Below are positions 19,930 to 31,450 of a stretch of DNA of 64,000 nucleotides, piece by piece. How positions within the stretch are numbered: position 1 is the first letter of the stretch; each line of letters starts with the position of its first letter. The notes under the pieces were generated by a model. That model saw only the letters and a program-made list of their open reading frames with translations, made no database searches and was not told the origin of the DNA. Position numbers and translations under genes: made by a program. This stretch comes from Prionace glauca (lineage: Eukaryota > Chordata > Chondrichthyes > Carcharhiniformes > Carcharhinidae), in NCBI GenBank assembly GCA_037974335.1, contig CM075760.1, positions 60,022,515 to 60,086,514 of the forward strand, given 5' to 3'.

Positions 19930-20600
19930 CAAGGAAGTTGTGATGAACCAGAATAAAACATTGATTCGGCCTCAACTAGAGCATTGTGGCCAACTCTGGA
20001 TAGATTGCTATAGGAAGGAGATGAAGACATTGTAGAAGATGCAGAAAAAATTAATGGGATTGGTTCCAGGGATGAGAAACTTCAGTTATGAGGGTAGACT
20101 GGCAAAGCTGGGGCTGATCTCTATACAGAAGAGGAGATTCGATAGAAATATTCAAAATCAAGAGGGAGTTGGACAGAGTAGATAAGAAGAAACTATTCTA
20201 ATTGGCAAAAGGGTCAAGAAGCAAAGGACACAGAATAAAGGCAATTTGTGAAATAAGCAATGGTGACCTGAGGAAATCCCATTTACAGAGTGACTGGTTA
20301 GAACCTGGTATGCACTGACCCAGTGTGAGGTGGAGGAAGCTTCAAACAAGAATTCAAAACACAACTGGATAATTATCTGAAGAGAAAAAATGTTCAGGGT
20401 TATGAGAGAAAGGCCGTGCAGTGATTGAGGGAGAGGTCGGGGAGTGACTGAGGGAGCGGTCGGGGAGTGACTGAGGGAGCGGTTGGGGAGTGACCGAGGG
20501 AGAGGCTGGGGAATGGGACTTGCTGTGTCACTCTCTCAGAAAGCTGGTGTGGGTGTGAACAGATGGGCTGAATGACCTTTTTATTTGCTATAATCATTCT
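19930..20600 (+). mobile_element. Old CR1-like LINE 3' part
   Basis: Landmarks: GGCCTCAACTAGAGCATTGTG (RPQLEHCGQLW-like), GGGATTGGTTCCAGGGATGA, and a tail with GATGGGCTGAATGACCTTTT. It contains a 23-bp tandem repeat (about four units, 20,424-20,513; unit GAGGGAGCGGTCGGGGAGTG plus ACT). Confidence 0.65.
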
Positions 20601-20877
20601 AAAACTCTGAAAGCTCTGAGGAAAAGGGATGAACTGGCAGCTCCTTCAGAGATGATCCTGGCCTTACAATGCAGCTGTCCATTGACAGGACACAGTCACA
20701 GTGATCATGCTCAGTATATCCCTCATCAGGGGGACCACTGTGGAATTCTGCAGCCTCTCTATTTAAATAACATGCTGATTTTCTATTCTTCCCAACAATG
20801 TGGACATTTTTCCCCTTTTTCCCTAAATTATATTTTATCTTTCCCACATTCCCATTTACTTACCCTATAGTATGATG

Positions 20878-21065
20878 TATTTTCAGACTGTGTAACTGGT
20901 TAAAACTCTTTCCACACAGTTCACTGGAACACTCTCAGCAGGGTGTGTGTGTGTCTCGGTGCTTTTCTAGTCACAATTATATCTGAAATCTTTTCCCAGG
21001 GACAGAATAGATGTAACATTGCTCCTTCCACATTCAAAGACCAGTGATGTTCAGGATGTTACAGG
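20878..21065 (-). pseudogene. ZNF upstream-region remnant
   Basis: The minus strand begins with a degenerate finger (GKSFNQLHSL). The stretch matches the region upstream of the 13-finger gene (10,860-11,000), including GTGTCTCGGTGCTTTTC. No finger exon follows, so it appears to be the remains of another ZNF unit. Confidence 0.6.
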
Positions 21066-21384
21066 GTTTCTTTCAGAGACAAAGTATTGCCAAAACTTTA
21101 GCTAATACAAAGACTTGTGACACAGCATCCTGGTGAAAGGCATTTTTACTGACCAATGTGAGACAAAACACCTGGAAAACGTGTACGAGGAAGGCCCAAG
21201 ATGGCACAGGTGGATAATATCAGAATGTGGACTGGCCTCTCGATGGAACAGACAATGAGAGCAGCTGAGAAATCAGTGAAGAAAGACTGTTCAGAGTGCA
21301 GCTAACCTCTGAACGAGGAGGGATAAAGGACAAGGGACCTGCAGTGGTAGGAAAAGAACTATTTACTATCCAGAATAATCTACA

Positions 21385-21595
21385 ATATAGAAACTAGGTG
21401 CAGGCCATTCAATTCTGCTCCGCCATTCAATACGATCATGGCTGATCCTCTATCTCAATGCCATGTTCTCCCCATACCAGTTGAAGCCATTAAAATCTAA
21501 AAAAACCTACCTCTTCCTTCGATGGTAGAGAATTCCATAAGTTCACTACTCTTTGAGTTAATAATTTTTTCCCTCATCTCAGTCTCATCTGACAT
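21385..21595 (-). mobile_element. CR1 LINE 3' fragment
   Basis: ATTCTGCTCCGCCATTCAAT and ACGATCATGGCTGATCCTCT, then GGTAGAGAATTCCATAAGTT. Reverse complement of a CR1 3' end. Confidence 0.8.
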
Positions 21596-21780
21596 CTGCT
21601 TTTGTGGATTATTTCAGTGGGAATGTGCTCTCGCTCAGAGGGAATCAGCCACTGGAATTAAAATTGAGAGACCAGCCAGTCCAACTGCAAGAAATCCTCT
21701 GATTCTCCCACTTCACCAACTGTCAGGATGAAAATGCTTCAGTCCTGGATATGATTAACAGCCAAAGCCAACCACTGTCA

Positions 21781-22713
21781 TCACTTGTGAACCTGCTGGT
21801 GTCTCAGCAGATGGGATGACTGAATGAATCCCTTCCCACAGTCAGAGCAGGTAAATGGTCTCTCCCCAGTGTGAACTCGCTGGTGTGTCAGTAGGTTGGA
21901 TGACCGATTGAATCTCTTTCCACATACGGAGCAGGTAAATGGTTTCTCCCCGGTGTGAACTCGCTGGTGTGTCAGCACGGTAGATAAATCACTGAATCCC
22001 TTCTCACACTCTGAGCAGGTAAAAGGCCTTTCCCTCTCCCCGCTGTGAATTTGCTGGTGCCTCAGCAGGTTGGCTAACTGAGAGAATCCCTTCCCACAAT
22101 TGGAGCAGGAGAATGGCCTCTCCCCCGTGTGAACTCGCTGGTGTGTCAGCAGGGTGGAGGAATCTCCGAATCCTTTCCCACACGCAGAGCAGATGAATGG
22201 CCTCTCCCCAGTGTGAACTCGCTGATGTGCCAGCAGATCAGATGAATCTCTGAATCCTTTCCCACACTCTGAGCAGGTGAATGGTCTCTCCCCAGTGTGA
22301 ACGCGGTGATGTCTCTGCAGACTGGATAACCGAGTGAATCCCTTCCCACACTCAGAACAAGTGAACAGCCTCTCCTCGGTGTGAACTTGCTGGTGTGCCA
22401 GCAGGGTGGATGAATCTCTGCATCTTTTCCCACACACTGAGCAGATGAATGGTCTCTCCCCAGAGTGAACTCGACGGTGTCTCATTAGATTGGATGAAAT
22501 ACTAAATTTCTTCCCACAATCAGAGCAGTTGAATGGCTTCTCCCCAGTGTGAACTCGCTGGTGTGTAAGCAGATCGGATGAATTAGTAAATCTCTTCCCA
22601 CACTGATAACAGGTGAATGGCCTCTCCCCAGAGTGACTGCGTCGATGTGTTTCCAGCTCAGATGGGGATCTGAATCCCTTTCCACAATCCCCACATTTCC
22701 ATGGTTTTCCCAT
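21781..22713 (-). CDS. C2H2 zinc-finger protein, 11 fingers
   Basis: 310 residues starting [21 protein letters not shown] in a good CACCATGG context, and ending HQQVHK. Eleven C2H2 fingers keep all zinc ligands; finger 4 has RCRDSS in place of the usual F at the hydrophobic position. The linker after finger 8 is SGERERPF, two residues longer. Fingers share a D-S-S-(T/D)-L helix in several repeats, pointing to internal finger duplication. By family a nuclear DNA-binding protein; no effector domain seen. The CpG-rich promoter at 25,880-26,230, whose sequence resembles the 5' exons at 11.7-12.1 kb, is the likely origin of its transcript. LINE insertions (23.2-25.1 kb) lie in the probable intron. 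Confidence 0.92.
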   Translation of the reverse strand: MGKPWKCGDCGKGFRSPSELETHRRSHSGERPFTCYQCGKRFTNSSDLLTHQRVHTGEKPFNCSDCGKKFSISSNLMRHRRVHSGERPFICSVCGKRCRDSSTLLAHQQVHTEERLFTCSECGKGFTRLSSLQRHHRVHTGERPFTCSECGKGFRDSSDLLAHQRVHTGERPFICSACGKGFGDSSTLLTHQRVHTGERPFSCSNCGKGFSQLANLLRHQQIHSGERERPFTCSECEKGFSDLSTVLTHQRVHTGEKPFTCSVCGKRFNRSSNLLTHQRVHTGERPFTCSDCGKGFIQSSHLLRHQQVHK

Positions 22714-23189
22714 GGTGTGGGTGTCTGAGTCTCAGTGCTTTTCCTGTCACACTAATGGTAAAATGGGTGATGATTTTCCCCGTCCTAACGAATGACTCTG
22801 TCAGAGCTTGATGTGAAATTTCGTTTGAGATTTCTCATGGCAAATCCTCCCCTTTTAATACCCTGTAAAAGGAGTTTACAAAAGTCACCACTGTCAATAC
22901 AGCTCAGAAACTGAGAACAGACAATTCTAGTTGCCGTGGAACACTCTTTCCTCACTGACTTAGAGTGAATAATGAATTTGAAACATCTTTGCGAGCCAGC
23001 AAATCAATCAAAATGCTCACAAAGGAGTGGAATTTATCTCCAGATGTATGGAAATCAGAAATAGTGAAATTATGTTCAATTCGGACAGAATATTAAGAAT
23101 CTGTGGAACCCCTACAGTGCAGACTATTCAACCCATCAAGTCTGCATCAATGATTCGATGAATGAACATGGTTCAATCCTAAATGATGA
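22714..23189. other. ZNF upstream region, likely intron
   Basis: About 22,714-22,900 resembles sequence upstream of the other ZNF genes (CAGTGCTTTTCCTGTCACAC; CCCTGTAAAAGGAGTTTACA, also seen near 11,100 and 24,560). Beyond about 22,920 nothing is recognised, except a repeat tail at about 23,105-23,140 (ACCCCTACAGTGCAGACT). Confidence 0.5.
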
Positions 23190-24097
23190 TGATAAATCGC
23201 TGATGACACGAAGGTCGGCGGTGTTGTGGATGGTCTGGAAGGATGTCAAAAGTTGCAGCAGGACATAGATAGGATGCAGGAATGGGCGGAGAAGTGGCAG
23301 ATGGACTTCAACGCGGATAAATGTGTAGTAGTCCATTTCGGCAGAACCAACGGGATGAACGAGTACAGTATTAAGGGCAGGGGTCTTAGTAGCGTTGAAG
23401 ACCAGAAGGATCTCGGGGTCCAGGTTCACAGGACTCTTAAATCGGCCTCGCAGGTGGAGGAGGTGGTCAAGAAGGCGTATGGTGTACTGGCCTTCATTAA
23501 TCGAGGGATTGAGTTTAGGAGTCGGGAGGTAATGCTGCAACTTTACAGGACCCTCGTCAGGCCTCATTTGGAGTACTGTGCGCAGTTCTGGTCGCCTCAC
23601 TATAGGAAAGACGTAGAAGCTATTGAAAGGGTGCAGAGGAGATTTACAAGGATGTTGCCTGGACAGGGAGGCATGCCTTATGAAGATAGGTTGAGGGAGC
23701 TGGGACTCTTTTCCCTGGAGAGGCGAAGGTTGAGAGGCGACCTGATAGAGGTTTATAAAATGTTGAGAGGAATAGATAGGGTGGACTCTCAGAGGCTATT
23801 TCCCCGGGTTGAAATGGTCGCTACGAGAGGACACAGATTTAAGGTGCGGGGAGGGAAGTACAGAGGTGATGTTAGGGGTAAGTTTTTCACTCAGAGGGTG
23901 GTGAGTGAATGGAATCGGCTGCCGTCGTCGGTGGTGGAGGCGAACTCGCTGGGGTCTTTTAAAAGACTTCTGGATGAGTATATGGGGTTTAATGGGATTG
24001 GGGGTTATAGATAGGTCTATAGATTGGTGGGGTTGATGCGATCGGCGCAACTCGAGGGCCAAAGGGCCTGTTTGTGCTGTAATGTTCTATGTTCTAA
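23190..24097 (+). mobile_element. CR1 LINE 3' part, best-kept copy
   Basis: Starts inside the reverse transcriptase at the FADD motif (GCTGATGACACGAAGGTCGG) and stays open for 262 residues: MQEWAEKWQMDFNADKCVVV, LYRTLVRPHLEYCAQFWSPH, IERVQRRFTRMLPGQGGMPY, RGKFFTQRVVSEWNRLPSSV. A short 3' UTR ends GTTCTATGTTCTA. It is 5'-truncated and lacks the endonuclease and the first half of RT. The uninterrupted frame suggests a young insertion, of a subfamily different from the 4.3/16/50/56 kb copies. Confidence 0.95.
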
Positions 24098-24099
24098 AT

Positions 24100-24250
24100 G
24101 TGATTTCACAGCAGCAAAACAGCAGAATCCAACCCCTGTAACCACTTGTGAACTCACTGGTGTCTCAGCAGCTGGATGACCGACTGAATTCCTTCCCACA
24201 CACAATGCTGATGAACAGCATCTCCCCAGTGTGAACTCACTGGTGAATCA
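24100..24250 (-). pseudogene. ZNF C-terminal scrap
   Basis: Minus strand resembles the last finger and end of the ZNF genes (CTTGTGAACTCACTGGTGTC and ATTCCTTCCCACACACAATG), with decayed ligands. It lies directly after the 3' end of the CR1 at 23,190-24,097. Confidence 0.65.
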
Positions 24251-24655
24251 CACCAACCCCAAAGCCATGAAACCTCTTTAAGACAATGGAACAAAGCACC
24301 AAAAACTCTAAACGAGAGATGAATGCACAATAATACTCACCTCTGGAACAATTTGACTGTTTTCAAATTTAAAACCTCCTGCTGGACCCTGCAGCTGGAA
24401 AGATGTCAGAAGCACTGGAGTCAGAGAACAATTGGAGTCTTCAAATCTTCTAATTCCCTGTGAAAGGAGATTACAAGAGTTATGTGTCAACGGTGGTTAG
24501 AGATTAAGAGATAAACATTTTTGTTGGTTTGAGATTGCTGTGTATAAATCCTCCCCTTCTAACCGTAAAAAGGAGTTTCCAAAATCCATTAGTTAGTCTA
24601 GAATATAAATTCATAACATCCTTTCCTCCTGTTTCCAAGCGTAGGATTATTTTAG
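24251..24655. other. ZNF-flank-like sequence
   Basis: Repeated motif (CCCTGTGAAAGGAGATTACA near 24,452; AAAAAGGAGTTTCCAAAATC near 24,570) resembles ZNF upstream flanks elsewhere in the cluster. No gene seen. Confidence 0.4.
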
Positions 24656-24659
24656 ATTG

Positions 24660-25255
24660 AAATGCTGACATTGGTTGCAGTTCAGACAAGATCCTCTAAG
24701 ATAATTCCTGGCATAAAGGAATTTCTTTATGAAGGAAAGGTTGACACGATGTGTCTGTACTCATTGGATTTTAGATAAATGAGAGGAGATCTACCTGAGC
24801 ATATATGATTCTGAGGGTGCTTGACAGGGTAAATGCTGAAAGGATGTTTCCCTTCAACAGGGAATCAAAAATTGCTGGGACAGTTTTAAAAAAAGGGACA
24901 GAAACGAGGAGCAATTGCATCTCTCAGATGGCCAGTAGCCCATGGAATTCTCTGCCCCAGTGGGCAGTGGAGACTGGTCATTGCATGTATTTAAGGCTGT
25001 GTTCTCACCATTTCACCAACAAGGGAGTTAAGGGTTAGGAAGGCTGGAGGAAAATTGACTTATGATAATGACCAGATGAGCTCTGACAAAGGATCATCCA
25101 GACTTGAAACTTTAGCTCTAGTCTCTCCACAGATGTTGTCACACCAGAGATTTTCCAGCATTTTCTTGATCAGATGAGCCATGAGTTTATTGATTCGCAG
25201 AGCAACCTTGATGAACTGAATGGCCTCTTCTTGCTCCTAATTCTGATAATGTTTT
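24660..25255 (+). mobile_element. Old CR1 LINE 3' part
   Basis: The frame MILRVLDRVNAERMFPFNRE and SQMASSPWNSLPQWAVETGH is a decayed CR1 C-terminus. A short repeat (about 25,080-25,170, minus) interrupts it. The tail near 25,215 reads GAACTGAATGGCCTCTTCTT. Confidence 0.7.
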
Positions 25256-25273
25256 TCTTCTGTTACTCGAATG

Positions 25274-25870
25274 GCCACACATTCCCCCTGCAGCACCTTC
25301 CCCCGGGAAAGGGAGCATCCATTAACCCGCCCTGACAGTCAATGACTCAAACATTCCCCCTGCAGCACCTTCCTCCTAGGGAAAGGGAGCATCCATTAAC
25401 CCGCCCTGTCAGTCAATGACTCAAACATTCCCCCTGCAGCACCTTCCCCTAGGGAAAGGGAGCATCCATTAACCCGCCCTGTCAGTCAATGACTCAAACA
25501 TTCCCCCTGCAGCACCTTCCCCCTGGGGAAAGGGAGCATCCATTAACCCACCCTGTCAGTCAATTACTCAAACATTCCCCCTGCAGCACCTTCCCCCTGG
25601 GGAAAGGGAGCATCCATTAACCCACCCTGTCAGTCAATGACTCAAACATTCCCCCTGCAGCACCTTCCCCCGGGAAAGGCAGCATCCATTTACCCGTCTT
25701 GTCAGTCAATGACTCAAACATTCCCCCTGCAGCACCTTCCCCCTGGGGAAAGGGAGCATCCATTAACCCGCCCTGTCAGTCAATGACTCAAACATTCCCC
25801 CTGCAGCACCTTCCCCCTGGGGAAAGGGAGCATCCATTAACCCGCCCTGTCAGTCAATGACTCAAACATT
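25274..25870 (+). repeat. 74-bp minisatellite, eight copies
   Basis: Eight tandem units of about 72-76 bp, each with ACATTCCCCCTGCAGCACCT, GGGAAAGGGAGCATCCATTA and CCCGCCCTGTCAGTCAATGA. The eighth runs into the partial start of a ninth, which changes to CTCTCACCC. Units differ by a few bases and by one to four C/G-run indels, so it is a young array. It abuts the CpG-rich promoter. Confidence 0.95.
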
Positions 25871-25879
25871 CTCTCACCC

Positions 25880-26230
25880 AAATCCTAAAGCTCCGCCCAC
25901 TGGCTGTTCGCGCATGCGCTCTGCTCCGCGCTGAACAAAGATGGCGGCCGCGGCACTGGGCCGGATCCCGGATAAAATCCCCGGAACTGCAAACCCGGGA
26001 CCCTCAGGCTCTTATTCAGGCCTTGCGGCCTACAGCGGGTGTTCATGAAGCCTCCGTTCTCTCCCCACCCCGGCTCCCGGCTCCATTCCTCCCAGGGCCC
26101 CACCGACTCTCACCCGCTGAAAGAAGCATCTCCCGCACTCGCAGGGCTCCGAGCAAAGTGACACTGCGCATGCCCCGATACAGCACTGCGCCTGCGCACT
26201 GGCCTCCTGTGGAGTGAATAGGGCACGTTC
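25880..26230. promoter_or_regulatory. CpG-rich YY1/NRF1 promoter
   Basis: Contains TCGCGCATGCGCTC (NRF1-like), AAGATGGCGGCCGCG (YY1-like), and further NRF1-like sites near 26,165 (TGCGCATGCCCC) and 26,190 (TGCGCCTGCGCA). The part around 26,030 (AGCGGGTGTTCATGAAGCCT) resembles the ZNF 5' exon arm at about 11,815. It is most simply the promoter and 5' exon of the minus-strand 11-finger gene about 3.2 kb away. It could be bidirectional. Confidence 0.65.
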
Positions 26231-26556
26231 CCATCTGCAAGGAATGATGGTTAACAGCAGTGCCATTGTAACCTTAAACAGTGAATATAAAATAACATCG
26301 TTAGCTATTGAGATAAATTAATTAAAAAAAGACGCAAATTATTGCGAATTGATGATCTGATATTTAAATTTCTTAAAGTTTTATGTTCCAGTGAACAGGA
26401 ATCACTGTTGTCATTGGCTGAAGCAGTCACTTGTGTTCGCTCTAAAGATGACAATTTAAAGGAGAAACTTGCTTTTGGTGAATAAAAAGTCTGAAATAAA
26501 AATCAAAGGCAGAGGAATTGTATATAAATTAGAATTTTAATTAGCTGACATCGACT

Positions 26557-26622
26557 GCCCTGGTGGGTCTATTGGTTAGGATTCAGCAGATTCACTGCCC
26601 TGGGTTTGATTCCAGTCAGGGA
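26557..26622 (+). tRNA. tRNA-Glu-like relic
   Basis: Follows tRNA-Glu layout (GGTTAGGATTC in the D arm, GGGTTTGATTCCAGTCAGGG in the T arm, anticodon TTC). It is about five bases short in the variable region and has acceptor mismatches, so it is probably a pseudogene. It heads a block that recurs with the tRNA-Glu-like gene at 57,534 and the tRNA-Lys at 47,583. Confidence 0.65.
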
Positions 26623-26699
26623 CAGAATTTTTGTTTCTGTGTCACTTCCTGGTCAGCACCAAGTCTTTCGGAATTAGTGTGAAGGAGATTTACTCATTT

Positions 26700-26968
26700 A
26701 CTTCTGAATTGGAAATGTCACATGTCAGAAACAAAAAAAAACAGTGCTCGACGACAAAGTACGAAGGATTGAGATGGTGATCCAAGGTAAAACCTGGCTG
26801 TTAATGGGATAGACTTATTGTTTCCACTGACCCAAACACATTCAAGATCTGAGTCCAAATCTCGGGCTCAATGACAAGAAAACCTTTAACTCTATTAACA
26901 TCGAAACGCTGCGACCTCCAGTGAGGTGGAAGCAGTTTTCACTCAGAAACCAGGAACTGAGAGATTAA
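26700..26968 (+). repeat. tRNA-block repeat, copy 1
   Basis: Resembles 47,225-47,515 (+) and 57,115-57,380 (-). Shared elements include CTCGGGCTCAATGACAAGAA (copies 1 and 3) and a GAGATTAACAAAG-type end (copies 1 and 2). It connects the tRNA-Glu-like and tRNA-Lys-like parts. Confidence 0.65.
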
Positions 26969-26969
26969 C

Positions 26970-27715
26970 AAAGAACAAAGAAAAATACAGCGCAGAAACT
27001 TGTCCTTCGGCCCTCCAAGCCTGCACCAAACACTTTGCCCGACTGAAGTAAAACCCTCTATCCTTCCGGAGACCATATCCCTTCATTCCCATCTTATTCA
27101 CGTAGTTGTCAAGATGCCCCTTAAAAGCCACTATCGTATCTGCGTCCACTGCCTCCCGTGACGGAAAGTTCCAGGCACCCCCCACCCTCTGAGCAAAAAA
27201 AGGCCTTATACATCTCCTTTAAACCTTGGCCTCGCACTTTAAACCTATGTCCCCCAGTAATTGGCTTTTCCACCCTGGGAAAAAAGCTTCTGACTATCCA
27301 CTCTGTTCTTGCCCTTCATAATTGTGTAGACTGCTATCAGGTCGCCCCTCAATCTCCGTCTGTCCGATGAGAACAAACCAAATTTCTCCAACGTCTCATA
27401 GGTAATGCCTTCCATACCAGGCAACATCCTGGTTAATCTTTTCTGTACCCTCTCCAAAGCCCCCACATCCTTCTGGTAGTGTGACGACCAGAATTGAACA
27501 CTATATTCCAAGCGTGGCTGAACTGAGGTAGTAAAAATTTGCAACATAACTTGCCAATTTTTAAAATCAGTGCTCTGGCTGATGAAAGCAAGCATGCTGT
27601 TTGTCTTCTTGACTACTTTCTCCACCTGCGTTGTCACTTTCAGTGATCTTGGTACATGTAAACCCAGGTCCCTCTGCCTATCAATACTCTTTATGGTTCT
27701 GCCATTCACCGAACA
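26970..27715 (-). mobile_element. CR1 LINE 3' part
   Basis: The minus frame has QRDLGLHVPRSLKVTTQVEK, VQPRLEYSVQFWSSHYQKDV and LERVQKRLTRMLPGMEGITY. The 3' tail at low coordinate reads ACAGCGCAGAAACTTGTCCT. Inserted into tRNA-block copy 1. Confidence 0.9.
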
Positions 27716-27800
27716 CCATGGGATTTACTGTAATGGCGACACTACCGAAGAATGGAGAACTAGAGTTCTCCCAGAAAAGCAGCAAAGTGTAAAAATAATA

Positions 27801-27830
27801 GCACCCAACGTGGGGCTGGAACCTGCAGTC
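27801..27830 (-). tRNA. tRNA-Lys 3'-half relic
   Basis: GCACCCAACGTGGGGCTGGA and the next bases match the acceptor and T arm of the complete tRNA-Lys at 47,583-47,655. The flank on the left (CGACACTACCGAAGAATGG) also matches that locus. The 5' half of the tRNA is missing. Confidence 0.7.
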
Positions 27831-28239
27831 CATTGACGGTGGTAAGTTAATGTTTTTCAGATTTACCACAAAATGGTTTATCACAGATTGATACTAACAC
27901 TGTTCTTTTGAATGCAATAAGATGTAGCAAGATTGAATGTAATAGAATGGCCCTTATGATGCCTCATAGCTTCAGGTACTCAGGTTAAATTTCTCGAATA
28001 ACTGTCTGCATCCTATCACTGCCTTTCACTATCTGTGTTTGTTCTCAGCCTGTTGCCCATGAGCCATTTCCAGTTCAGAAGCAACCCTACAAATATCACT
28101 CCACTGATGCTGACAGAGATGCTTTCGATCAGGAAGTAATTCAGGATTGCTTATCAAAAACATTAATTTTTAACGTATCGAAACCAGCCTGGGAACCTGC
28201 AAGGGCCGAACACGAATCACAAGAGCAGCAAGGTGGTAG

Positions 28240-28935
28240 GGTGTTTAGGAAAGTTACAGAACATCGAGATTTAGGGGTACATGGTCAGAGCTCATTGAAA
28301 GCAGAGTCACAGATGGACATGATAGTGAAGAAGGCATCCGACATGCTTAGTTTCATTGGTCAGAACACTGAATACAGGAGTTGTACAAGACACTGACATA
28401 CTGTGTATAGTTCTGGTCACCCTATTGTAGAACGGATATTATTAAACTAGAAAGAGTGCAGAAAAGATTTATTAGGATGCTCCCGGGACTTGATGGTTTG
28501 AGTTATAAGGAGTGGTGGGATAGACTGGGCTTTTTCTTTCTGGAGATAAGAGGCTGAGGGGTTATCTTATCGAGGTCTATAAAATAATGTGAGGTATAGA
28601 TCAGCTAGATAGTCAATATCTTTTCCCAACTGTAGGAGAGTCTACTACTAGAGGGCATAGGTTTAAAGTGAGAGAGGAGTGATATAAATGGGTCCAGATG
28701 GACTTTTTTTTCACACAAAGGGTCGTGAGTTTTTGGAACAAGCTGCCAGAGGTAGTAGTAGAGGCAGGTATGATTTTGTCTTTTAAAAAGCGCTGAGACA
28801 GTTACACGAGTAAGATGACTATCGAGGAATGTGGGCCAAATGCGGGCAATTGGGAGTAGCTTACAAGTTAAAAAGGGGTGGCATGGACATGTTGGGCCGA
28901 AAGACCTGCTTCCATGCTGTAAACCTTTGTGACTT
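28240..28935 (+). mobile_element. CR1 LINE 3' fragment
   Basis: Same subfamily as 6,040-6,684: GAGTGCAGAAAAGATTTATT, ATGCTCCCGGGACTTGATGG and tail ATGCTGTAAACCTTTGTGAC. Several frame breaks. Confidence 0.88.
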
Positions 28936-30434
28936 TATCACTCTACCTTCCTGATTCCCCCAGATACTGATTACAGATGAGTCAGCCTCCGGTTTAGGTA
29001 GACGAATGAGATATCATTATGCTATGTTGTAAAATGCGATTGGCTGAACAACTTGTCAGGAATTATTATCGATATATGTTAACTGAACGTAATTGATGTT
29101 TAAACTAATATGAGGCCGAAATGATCGGTACGAAAATCTATAATTGACCTGTTATTGGTGGTACATGTTCGATGCATCGGAAAGGTTCTGCCGCTCTGCT
29201 CCAGAGCCACATAACCTTTTTGGTCATCTCCAAGCAGCTGCTTTTTGTGTTTTTGTTTTAAATAAATGTTTCGTCCTTACACAGAGACATCTGCCTCGTG
29301 CGTTTTGTCTGTAGTTAAAGACAGTATTGGTCATCTCAAATTATCCCACAACACTCGTCATAATTTAAAAATTTATAATCTAGAATGTGCTTATGTGAAA
29401 CACACCCCAGTCTCTTGGTTTCACCTCATGGTTTGCACCTCTGCTCTGTATATGTTATGTATCTAGTTGTGGCATGCCTACCTTGTAAGTATTTCATCGG
29501 ACGAAATATAGAGAGGTTCACCCTGTTAATCCATGCTGCAGCGACTCTGATAGTGTATTTAAGGGGCAGTGTAAAGGAAACTATCTTCTGCCACACACTA
29601 CCCTGCATCGGCCTCTGATGAAGCAGAGCCATTGCTTTTTAGAATTAGTTGAAACTCGGTCAGCAACAGACCGGTTTATGAGGGAAATCGCCGAGGTTCT
29701 CCTCATTCTTCGTTCATTCAGTCCCTGGGTTCCATCATAAAAAAGGCGGAGATGAAGGTGTCTTTACACAGATTGGCCACTGGATGGCGGAGCGACTCTT
29801 CCATTGAACGCCTTTGAGTTCAACCGCATCCCACACATGACTGGGAGGACATGCCTGTCTGGGAAAGGGGGGGAACCGTATAATAGGGAAAATGGAGCGG
29901 AGTTGGTGCGAATTGGAAAACGGAATTAAGCCAAACCAGAGATGATTAAATTTTCATTCAGTATTTATTTTACAAAAATCAGAGAATATTTTATTGCGAC
30001 ATTATTTTTTAAAGTTAGAAAAGTGAATATAACGATTGAGCTTCACATTGAGAACAGAACACATACACATGGAATCCGTCAATATTTGTACATCGGTTAC
30101 ATACATCAGAAACTGAAAACAGGACCTTAAAGAAAGAGTAATTAAGAATGAGGAAAGAGAAACGTTTCTTATTTATACATGATATTGAAACTATGGGGAA
30201 ACTATTCACCATAATTACATTATAACAAAAAATGCCTCCTACGTTTCACACTGAAAACTGAAATAACATCTAATGTTGCTTCAGTTACAGATTCAGAACG
30301 ATAAACTGAGAGAAATTTACTGGTAGAGCCACCATGAGGAAATATTATATATGAGCCATACAAATCAGCTGAAGGAAATCTGCAGCGTCCAAAATTCAAT
30401 CCATCACTTGATCTGTAAAAGAAAGATATAATAG
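28936..30434. other. No recognised gene
   Basis: Mostly AT-rich and unique-looking. About 29,160-29,290 has an AATAAA and a base composition reminiscent of an LTR, but nothing firm. No ORF with a recognisable domain. Confidence 0.45.
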
Positions 30435-30548
30435 GGATGTGGAGGGATGTGTAGGGATATGGGAATAGGGTCTGGGTGGGATTGTGTTCGGTGCAGACTC
30501 GATGGGCCGAAGGGCCTGTTTCTTCACTGTAGGGTTCTATAATAATGA
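30435..30548 (+). mobile_element. V-SINE 3' tail
   Basis: GGGTCTGGGTGGGATTGTGT, then GCAGACTCGATGGGCCGAAG and GGGCCTGTTTCTTCACTGTA. Matches the end of the SINE at 43,235-43,575. Confidence 0.85.
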
Positions 30549-31002
30549 AGCAGATGTTTATAATGCGGAACAGTAATGTTGGAGTTTTTAATCAGTGAAA
30601 CATTGAGAAATTTTACTATTAACAAAGTATTTTTAAGGGGAATTTTTGAAATGACATTCTCAGACAAGTTACATTTTCTAAACTCTGCATTTTCATGGCA
30701 CTTCGAAAAGAATGGCAGGACGATAGAGACAGAGGCCAGAAGAAAGAAGGTGGAACCCTGAAGATGTCAGAAAGAGAAAGAGGAACAGTGAGACTAAATA
30801 ATTATTTCTGACTCTCATTTATTGGTGAGCCACTTCGATCGGTACTGACAGAACTTCCAGGCATACCCCTGAAAAACGGCCTCAGTTTCTGAGTAAATGA
30901 AGCCAGTTTCTGACCTGGGATACACTGTGTATTAGATTGGAAGAATCAACACATCGAGAATAACCTGTATTTTCTCGAAAGAAAGAACTCGAAAGAATTA
31001 CC

Positions 31003-31450
31003 ATGTATTCCCCTTATCCCTCACTGATAATAATGTTCTTGTTGTGTGTTGAGTCTCTGTACAGTCAGTGTGTTATTTAGGAGTTGTGTTTAATTTCTGA
31101 CTTTTGGAACAGTCTGTACTTGTGTTACAAGAACCAATAGTTATGATTCGTTGTCCAGGCTCCTTCTGAATTAACAATTCAGGAAGGACAGAGCACAATA
31201 CCGGACTGTGGTTAGTCAACAACATGCCGTGAACCAATTCTGTTCTGGTACATCCAGGTCTTTATACTCAATAAGAATGCAGTGCGGATACTTATCTCAA
31301 GATTTGCCAGACTTTCTACTGTTTGCACAAGGGAAACAAAACTGCTCTTTTTAAATAATCCGGGGCTCTTCTCTCTGGCAACGCGGTGTATTTCTGGACC
31401 ACTGCTGTCGATCGAACAAAACCCCAGACTGGGAGTTCCAGTGAGCTGCC
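31003..31450 (+). pseudogene. TCR V segment, decayed (relative of 42,484)
   Basis: The leader exon (31,003-31,048; ATGTATTCCCCTTATCC and on) aligns with the leader of the V gene at 42,484. Its donor GT appears to be TT. The V exon (from about 31,127) matches to FR2 (TGAATTAACAATTCAGGAAG; TTCTGTTCTGGTACATCCAG), then diverges. The end (GTGTATTTCTGGACC) has lost the Cys, and only a nonamer-like GAACAAAACC is left of the RSS. Confidence 0.8.

Noticed and set aside
25270-25870. CRISPR-like array
   Set aside because: Units are contiguous 74-bp repeats without unique spacers in a vertebrate context; it is a minisatellite.
27801-27830. A primer-binding site of a retroelement (matches the 3' end of tRNA-Lys)
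   Set aside because: The flank matches the genuine tRNA-Lys locus at 47.5 kb on the same side, so it is more simply a relic of the tRNA gene; no retroelement body follows.
28950-29340. Possible solo LTR
   Set aside because: Only an AATAAA and base composition suggest it. No clear ends, target duplication or second copy seen.
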